DNA from: a virus
DNA length: 37,517 bases
IMG/VR virus record: IMGVR_UViG_3300044637_001073
Span: 1 to 37,517 of that record
Reading direction: 5' to 3' (one strand)
The position numbers and the translations under genes were made by a program. This document shows positions 33,297 to 37,517 of the stretch, one piece after another. Below the pieces are notes generated by a model. The model searched no databases. It saw only the letters and a list, made by a program, of their open reading frames with translations, and was not told the DNA's origin. Positions within the stretch are counted from its first letter, which is position 1. Every line of letters starts with the position of its first letter.

Positions 33297-35984
33297 TTAT
33301 GGTGCTATCGGATAATTAATTAATGGATTTGGTGGAGTTGTATTTCCAAGTGCCGCAGTCATTGGCTGTGAAGTTGTTTGAGTAATAGTTTTATTTGGTT
33401 GTCCCAATGTAATAACATTGCCACCAGTTTTAGATTGGTTTCTAGATTGACTTTGAAGTTGTAAATTTTCTTTTTGAACTCTCTGTAAATTTCCAGATGA
33501 TTGTGAAACAGTCTGGGTTATTTTTGGTGGTGTTGCTGGCTTTGGTGTTGAGGTTAATTCTTGATTGGCTGAAGGAGCATTTAACATCTTGAATAATTTT
33601 CCAAGACTTTCTGCAGCAGATGCTGCCATTTTTGCAGTAAATTCAGTTGGCGAACCTGCAGTAGTAGAAGATCCAGGTTCTGCCCCAGATTCGGATTTCC
33701 CAGCAATATCAACATTACCTTCTCCTGGTTTTATGGTTCCTCCAAATGGTGCATCTTTGCCAAATAATTCAAGTGGATTTAATCTACTTCTTCTACTACT
33801 TTTATCTTGACCAACATCTCCAGGATTTGTTGAAACTTCCCAATGTAAATGTGGTCCTGTTCCTGCATTACCACTAATTCCTATCTTCTGACCTTTTCTA
33901 AGTTTATCTCCTTTTTTTACATATATTTGACTCATATGTGCAAACATATGCCCTCTACCATCAGATCCTTTCCAAACTATCCACTTAGGTCCATACCCAG
34001 CTGCAGGAGATGGTGGAGATGTTTCTAATACTTCTCCATCAATATAAGATTTCAATGGCTCATAATTTGCACCAATATCCGCCCCCATATGCATACCAGA
34101 ACTAACTCCAGGAATATTTCTATTGATAAATGGGATACTAGTCACAACACGACCACCACCTTGAAATCTAGCAAATTTATTATAATTAATATGATCTAAA
34201 ACTCCAGGGCCACCCATTCCCTGAACTGCATTTCTGTTAAGCACATATTCCCCTGGCTCTAGTAATGCAGGAATCTTATCTCCGGCTCCTTGACCAGGAA
34301 CCGCACCAGAGGTAGAAGATCGGTCAAATATTGGGGACATGGCAGGGGCAGCAGATGGAGCCGCTGGAGAGCCCGCTGGGGCTGCTGGAGCTGGGGTAGC
34401 TGGTGGAGCTGGAGCTGGGGTAGCTGGTGGTCCAGGTGGAGTGGTAGCTGGGGCAGTTTTCTGTTGCTTGCTAATTAAAGCACCCAATATATTTCCAAGC
34501 AATCCTTTAACAGTTGTATCTCTACTAGCATTGAAATCTTCACCTTTCTGTTGATTTATATTGATATCTTTTTTTCCAAATAATTCTGCAACATCTCCCA
34601 TTCCAGATGTTACCATCTCACCAACACCACCAACAAAGCCAGTCATTCCAGAAACTAATCCAGGTGGCAATCCAAATCCAGATGCAATATTAGAAATTAA
34701 AGGTTTTATAAATTGGCCAATTCCAGGGATCTTTCCTACAGTAGATGAAATTAATGCTAATATTCCAGCTCCGATAATCTTAAAAGGTAACGTCAATAAT
34801 GTCATGAATTTAGGAATTACCTTATTGGTAGCTGCCTTAAATCCATCAATTCCAAATGAACCCAATTTATCCAATGGAAGGATTGCTTCTGGACCAGCTT
34901 CACCGATGATAGCTTCAGTTGGCTTTGTTACGATTCCACCCTTTGCTAACTTTGGAAGTTCTTCCTGAGATTTACTTCCTGTAAATAATGACTTGACAGA
35001 TCCACCGATTTTTGCACCGATGTTAGTAGCAATATCTATTCCAGGGAATAGAGTTTTTAAAATATTTTTACCAATATTTGATAGAGATTCTTTTGCCTTT
35101 TCCCCTAAATCTCCTTGCCCAGTTTTATCAGATTCTGCAGATGTTTCTGTTGGAGATTCTACTGGTTTTTTAGTATCTACTGATTGCTCAGCTTGACCTT
35201 GAAGTTCTTTTTGCCCACCAAGCAATCCATTAGTTAAAACGGATTCCAGAAAATTTGGTAATAGATTAGTTAAAAATTTTACTGTCAGTGAAATTGCATT
35301 TGGAATGCTTGCAAAAACTGATGTTACATCCTCTATAGTTTTAAGTAGCCATTCAACCCCACCACCAATCCATCTAAAACTAAAGAACTCTGCAACCTTA
35401 CCGACAAAATCAAATACACCATTGATTACCTTAGAAGTAACCGTAATGGTTTTCATTAATAAATCAACACCAAATTCAGTGACTGCACTAATGAATTTAA
35501 ATATCTTTGTGAATAAAGTTACAAAGTCCTGAATTTTTTTTGAGTTTGCTGGGTTGGATGCCCACTGAAGAACTTTATATCCAACAAAAAATTTCAAGAG
35601 ATTCTTAAAGAATTCTCCAATCATAGAAATGTCAGACTTTGCCTTTTCTACAATAGAATTTGCATTTGATTTTTTTCCACCTCTTCCTCTACCTTCTTCT
35701 TGTAATCTTTCTCTTTCTCTAGATTTTCTTCTTTGTTCTTCCTTTGCAAAGTTTAAAATTCTATCTCCAAGAAAACTATAATACCTCTTCTCAATGGCAA
35801 GTAAAGTTCCAAGTGTTTTTCTAATCTGACCTAATTCTTCAATCTCTTTTTTGGCAATAATATTTCCAGACAATCTAATAGGTCTCCCCCCAGTAATAGC
35901 TGATGGATTTACTGGGGAAAGTCTTCTAGATCTGAGAGACTCAGCAAATGATTGCATTGATGTCTGGGCTTGTCTTTCTGCCAT
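33297..35984 (-). CDS. Tape-measure/hub protein with M23 peptidase, 895 aa
   Basis: Paralogue of the 984-aa neighbour: shared FFVGYKVLQWASNPANSKKI near residue 133, GGIVTKPTEAIIGEAGPEAI near 358, and ESLGKLFKMLNAP near the C-terminus. The N-terminus has a charged coiled-coil segment (FAKEEQRRKSRERERLQEE). A Pro/Ala-rich linker spans about 510-550, followed by a second tape-measure motif (KIPALLEPGEYVLNRNAVQG). Residues of about 625-720 are M23/LytM with intact ligands (SGMHMGADIGA, GHMFAHMS, GPHLHWEV). No GH104-like domain is seen. It starts 4 bp after the stop of the gp51-like frame, so its translation may be coupled to the frameshift product. Confidence 0.85.
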   Translation of the reverse strand: MAERQAQTSMQSFAESLRSRRLSPVNPSAITGGRPIRLSGNIIAKKEIEELGQIRKTLGTLLAIEKRYYSFLGDRILNFAKEEQRRKSRERERLQEEGRGRGGKKSNANSIVEKAKSDISMIGEFFKNLLKFFVGYKVLQWASNPANSKKIQDFVTLFTKIFKFISAVTEFGVDLLMKTITVTSKVINGVFDFVGKVAEFFSFRWIGGGVEWLLKTIEDVTSVFASIPNAISLTVKFLTNLLPNFLESVLTNGLLGGQKELQGQAEQSVDTKKPVESPTETSAESDKTGQGDLGEKAKESLSNIGKNILKTLFPGIDIATNIGAKIGGSVKSLFTGSKSQEELPKLAKGGIVTKPTEAIIGEAGPEAILPLDKLGSFGIDGFKAATNKVIPKFMTLLTLPFKIIGAGILALISSTVGKIPGIGQFIKPLISNIASGFGLPPGLVSGMTGFVGGVGEMVTSGMGDVAELFGKKDININQQKGEDFNASRDTTVKGLLGNILGALISKQQKTAPATTPPGPPATPAPAPPATPAPAAPAGSPAAPSAAPAMSPIFDRSSTSGAVPGQGAGDKIPALLEPGEYVLNRNAVQGMGGPGVLDHINYNKFARFQGGGRVVTSIPFINRNIPGVSSGMHMGADIGANYEPLKSYIDGEVLETSPPSPAAGYGPKWIVWKGSDGRGHMFAHMSQIYVKKGDKLRKGQKIGISGNAGTGPHLHWEVSTNPGDVGQDKSSRRSRLNPLELFGKDAPFGGTIKPGEGNVDIAGKSESGAEPGSSTTAGSPTEFTAKMAASAAESLGKLFKMLNAPSANQELTSTPKPATPPKITQTVSQSSGNLQRVQKENLQLQSQSRNQSKTGGNVITLGQPNKTITQTTSQPMTAALGNTTPPNPLINYPIAP
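34384..34430. repeat. GC-rich 24-bp tandem repeat encoding Pro/Ala linker
   Basis: A 23-bp identical block occurs at 34384-34406 and 34408-34430, a 24-bp period. It encodes repeats of the P-P-A-T-P-A-P-A type in the 895-aa protein. The surrounding ~130 bp is much richer in G and C than the rest of the window. Confidence 0.85.
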
Positions 35985-35988
35985 TTAC

Positions 35989-36183
35989 TTACAACGATGT
36001 TGTTGTTTTATTTTTGAGATTCTCTTCTTCAATATAATCTACCAACATTTGTACATATATTTCTCTTTCCCAAGGAAGCATATTTTCAATTTCCGAAAGA
36101 GCCCATTTATGATGTTGAAGTAATATAAAATTAATTCTGAAGAAATTTTCTAGCGACTCATGTGCTAGGGCTATGCGAAAAAA
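35989..36183 (-). CDS. gp51-like C-terminal extension of gp26, read by -1 frameshift
   Basis: In the -1 frame relative to gp26, reading from the slippery site stays open for 62 codons past the gp26 frame: RIALAHESLENFFRINFILL, QHHKWALSEIENMLPWEREI, YVQMLVDYIEEENLKN, ending TTTSL and TAA. The WALSEIENMLPWEREIYVQM part is typical of tail-assembly chaperone C-termini and T4 gp51-type proteins. There is no ATG, GTG or TTG start before the internal ATG of MLPWERE, which would give only 30 residues and lose the conserved helix. It therefore looks like part of a 297-aa fusion with gp26. It fills the otherwise empty 186-bp gap. Confidence 0.82.
   Translation of the reverse strand, partial: FFRIALAHESLENFFRINFILLQHHKWALSEIENMLPWEREIYVQMLVDYIEEENLKNKTTTSL
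36150..36168 (-). promoter_or_regulatory. Hairpin downstream of the frameshift site
   Basis: On the minus strand CTAGC and GCTAG pair around a 9-nt loop. The 5-bp stem begins 8 nt after the slippery heptamer, in the usual 5-9 nt window for a stimulatory structure. The stem is short, so its effect is uncertain. Confidence 0.5.
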
Positions 36184-36881
36184 GACGCAAGACCCTCCAA
36201 TACAACATCACTCTCAACATTAGTTACTGGGTTAGTAACTTTAACTGTATGAGATAGTTTTGGCATAGTCTCAAAGAATTTTTGAATTAACAGAAACTGA
36301 GCCGTATCCAAACTATCTAGAAAATCATTAATTTCCTTTTTGCTGAAACTCTTTGTTTCATATACATCTTCACCTTCTACAACCTGTTCAATACAAGATG
36401 CTGCAATTTCAAATACATCTTCAGTTTTTGCATTGGCAGTGAAGTTTGTTTTAACAAACATCTCCATACTAGGATATTTCATTACAACAGAAATAGTATC
36501 ATTCAATGAAATAATTCTAGAGTGGTCTTCAAATTTTTGAACTTTAATATCTTCAACATTGAGTTCAAGAGGAACTGTAGTTTCTCCATCATCTGGACAT
36601 GTAATATTTAAATCAATCTGTTCTCCAACAGACTTTGCACGAATATTGAGAAACAAATACTCAATATCAAATACAGCAAGATCATCAACTTTAATTTTAG
36701 ATACAATGCAATTCTTTAGAATAGTTTTTACTGCATTGATCATTTGATTTTCATCTTCAGATTCCATAGCCATGAGAAGAACTTTCTCTTCTTTTACTAG
36801 GAATGGTCTGTATTTAATTAATTGATCAGTTGATGGTAAACGCAATTCATACGTCGGAGTTACAATTTTTGGTAAAGGCAT
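36171..36881 (-). CDS. Baseplate hub subunit / tail assembly protein, gp26-like, 236 aa
   Basis: The protein starts MPLPKIVTPTYELRLPSTDQ and continues KYRPFLVKEEKVLLMAMESE, VDDLAVFDIEYLFLNIRAKS and ITCPDDGETTVPLELN. These are the hallmarks of the T4 baseplate family (T4 gp26 type). The C-terminal half (KKEINDFLDSLDTAQFLLIQ, KFFETMPKLSHTVKV) is helical and ends ASFFA at a TTTTTTC run. Order gp26, gp51-like, hub genes, gp27 matches T4. It starts 30 bp after the tube-like gene, with no clear ribosome binding site. By analogy with lambda G, the short form may be the abundant product and the frameshift fusion the minor one. Confidence 0.88.
   Translation of the reverse strand: MPLPKIVTPTYELRLPSTDQLIKYRPFLVKEEKVLLMAMESEDENQMINAVKTILKNCIVSKIKVDDLAVFDIEYLFLNIRAKSVGEQIDLNITCPDDGETTVPLELNVEDIKVQKFEDHSRIISLNDTISVVMKYPSMEMFVKTNFTANAKTEDVFEIAASCIEQVVEGEDVYETKSFSKKEINDFLDSLDTAQFLLIQKFFETMPKLSHTVKVTNPVTNVESDVVLEGLASFFA
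36177..36183 (-). promoter_or_regulatory. Slippery heptamer T TTT TTC for -1 frameshifting
   Basis: Reading on the minus strand in the gp26 frame the codons are TCT TTT TTC GCA TAG, so the heptamer T TTT TTC is correctly phased for simultaneous P- and A-site slippage, four codons before the stop. Both tRNAs (Phe, Phe) can re-pair with TTT after slipping. An 8-nt spacer and a hairpin follow. Confidence 0.8.
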
Positions 36882-36911
36882 AGTGAATACTATAATATAA
36901 TCTAAAATTAT

Positions 36912-37517
36912 TTAGGTAATGTCGGTCCAAGATTTTGTTATTCTGGTGGAGTTTTCTCCAGTCTGAGATGATGGTACTGCAAGTTCATATTCAAACGTAA
37001 CCTGAACTTTTACTAATTGAGATGATCCACTTGATAATGGTATTGCGGATATAGTTGTTGGGAATGCATTTCTCAATCTAACTGAGTATGTTGCAAATGG
37101 TTTACCAAATCCAGAAATATAATTAAGTCCAGAGCCTGGAATAATTTCATCAACATTATAGAAGTTAGATTGATAGTCCGATTGAGTAGTTTTTAGTCTA
37201 GTATTTTTTCTACTACTTCTATGCCTCTCAAGTTTAATTATAATTATATCACAACAATAGTCATCTCTATATCTAGTTCTACCTAAATTAACACTTTGAT
37301 TCATATTAATGTTTGTGTTTATCGTATTTGTGCCTGACAATGAAACACCAGTATAAATGTAATTACCCCAGGCATCAAAAATTCTTCTAATTTCAGAATC
37401 TGCATCAGAGATAAATGAAACGGTAATTTCATTGTTTACAATTCCATATGCATATTTCATCGTAGGAGTATTGGTAATTCTATAATCTCCTGTAGAAATA
37501 GAATACCCAGGGATGGT
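36912..37517 (-). CDS. Tail-tube-like protein (gp19/gp54 type), N-terminus outside window
   Basis: The frame is open to the window edge: 19 codons before the first ATG at 37460 still read as protein (TIPGYSISTGDYRITNTPT), so the visible 201 residues are a partial C-terminal part. The segments NNEITVSFISDADSEIRRIF followed by DAWGNYI resemble the 'DWTVTVMNDEAHDAR' region of T4 gp19, and NAFPTTISAIPLSSGSSQLV followed by KVQVTFEYELAV resembles its C-terminal strands. It is therefore either a tail tube protein or the tube initiator gp54; the location directly before gp26 and the hub genes favours gp54, but the two cannot be told apart here. A Cys pair and basic stretch (DDYCCDIIIIKLERHRSSRK) form an insertion not seen in gp19. 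Confidence 0.65.
   Translation of the reverse strand, partial: TIPGYSISTGDYRITNTPTMKYAYGIVNNEITVSFISDADSEIRRIFDAWGNYIYTGVSLSGTNTINTNINMNQSVNLGRTRYRDDYCCDIIIIKLERHRSSRKNTRLKTTQSDYQSNFYNVDEIIPGSGLNYISGFGKPFATYSVRLRNAFPTTISAIPLSSGSSQLVKVQVTFEYELAVPSSQTGENSTRITKSWTDIT

Noticed and set aside
34290-34554. Gly/Ala/Trp-rich open frames on the plus strand
   Set aside because: They are antisense shadows of the Pro/Ala-rich linker in the 895-aa protein; composition is explained by the repeat.
1-37517. tRNA genes, CRISPR array, integrase or insertion sequence
   Set aside because: No cloverleaf-like sequence, spaced repeats, recombinase motifs or transposase frames were recognised anywhere in the window.

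Overview
The window looks like part of the late, virion-morphogenesis region of a T4-like marine myovirus, most likely a cyanophage of Prochlorococcus or Synechococcus. The reasons are: an AT-rich sequence; every supported gene on the minus strand in a tightly packed array; T4-type baseplate hub proteins (gp26, gp27 and gp5 types) in T4 order; very large beta-rich tail proteins; many LamG/'GNVGIG' fibre modules; and the auxiliary metabolic gene speD, which many cyanophages carry. A pelagiphage relative cannot be excluded. No tRNA, rRNA, CRISPR array, integrase or insertion sequence was seen.

Transcription runs from high to low coordinates. (A) 37517-26365 is the tail tube/baseplate hub operon: a gp19/gp54-like tube protein cut by the window edge, then gp26 with a gp51-like extension in the -1 frame, two paralogous tape-measure/hub proteins that each carry an M23 endopeptidase, then gp27-like, a 71-aa protein and gp5-like. 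Stops and starts often overlap (TAATG), suggesting coupled translation. The murein-cutting activity that T4 places in gp5 appears to sit in the tape-measure-like proteins here. (B) 26353-25673 is a small cassette behind an almost perfect sigma70-type promoter: a 61-aa unknown protein and speD (S-adenosylmethionine decarboxylase), whose leader can fold into a long-range stem. (C) 25667-11350 holds a 3846-aa structural protein behind an exact T4 late-promoter motif, a 696-736-aa protein in the same frame after a single stop codon, and a 168-aa acidic protein, closed by a strong intrinsic terminator. (D) 11277-1 is the tail-fibre/host-recognition module: small virion proteins, 'GNVGIG' fibres, beta-sandwich proteins and three LamG-type paralogues, one of which appears to contain a FAM3/ILEI-like domain.

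The most interesting single observation is an apparently undocumented -1 programmed frameshift at the end of the gp26 gene (T TTT TTC heptamer, 8-nt spacer, hairpin). It would make a 297-aa gp26-gp51-like fusion just before the tape-measure genes, matching the logic of lambda G/GT tail chaperones. Also notable are the host-type promoter and structured leader of the speD cassette, the non-canonical start of the protein after the giant gene, and a predicted GH104-type transglycosylase fused to M23 in a tape-measure protein. All assignments come from reading motifs; no database search was possible.
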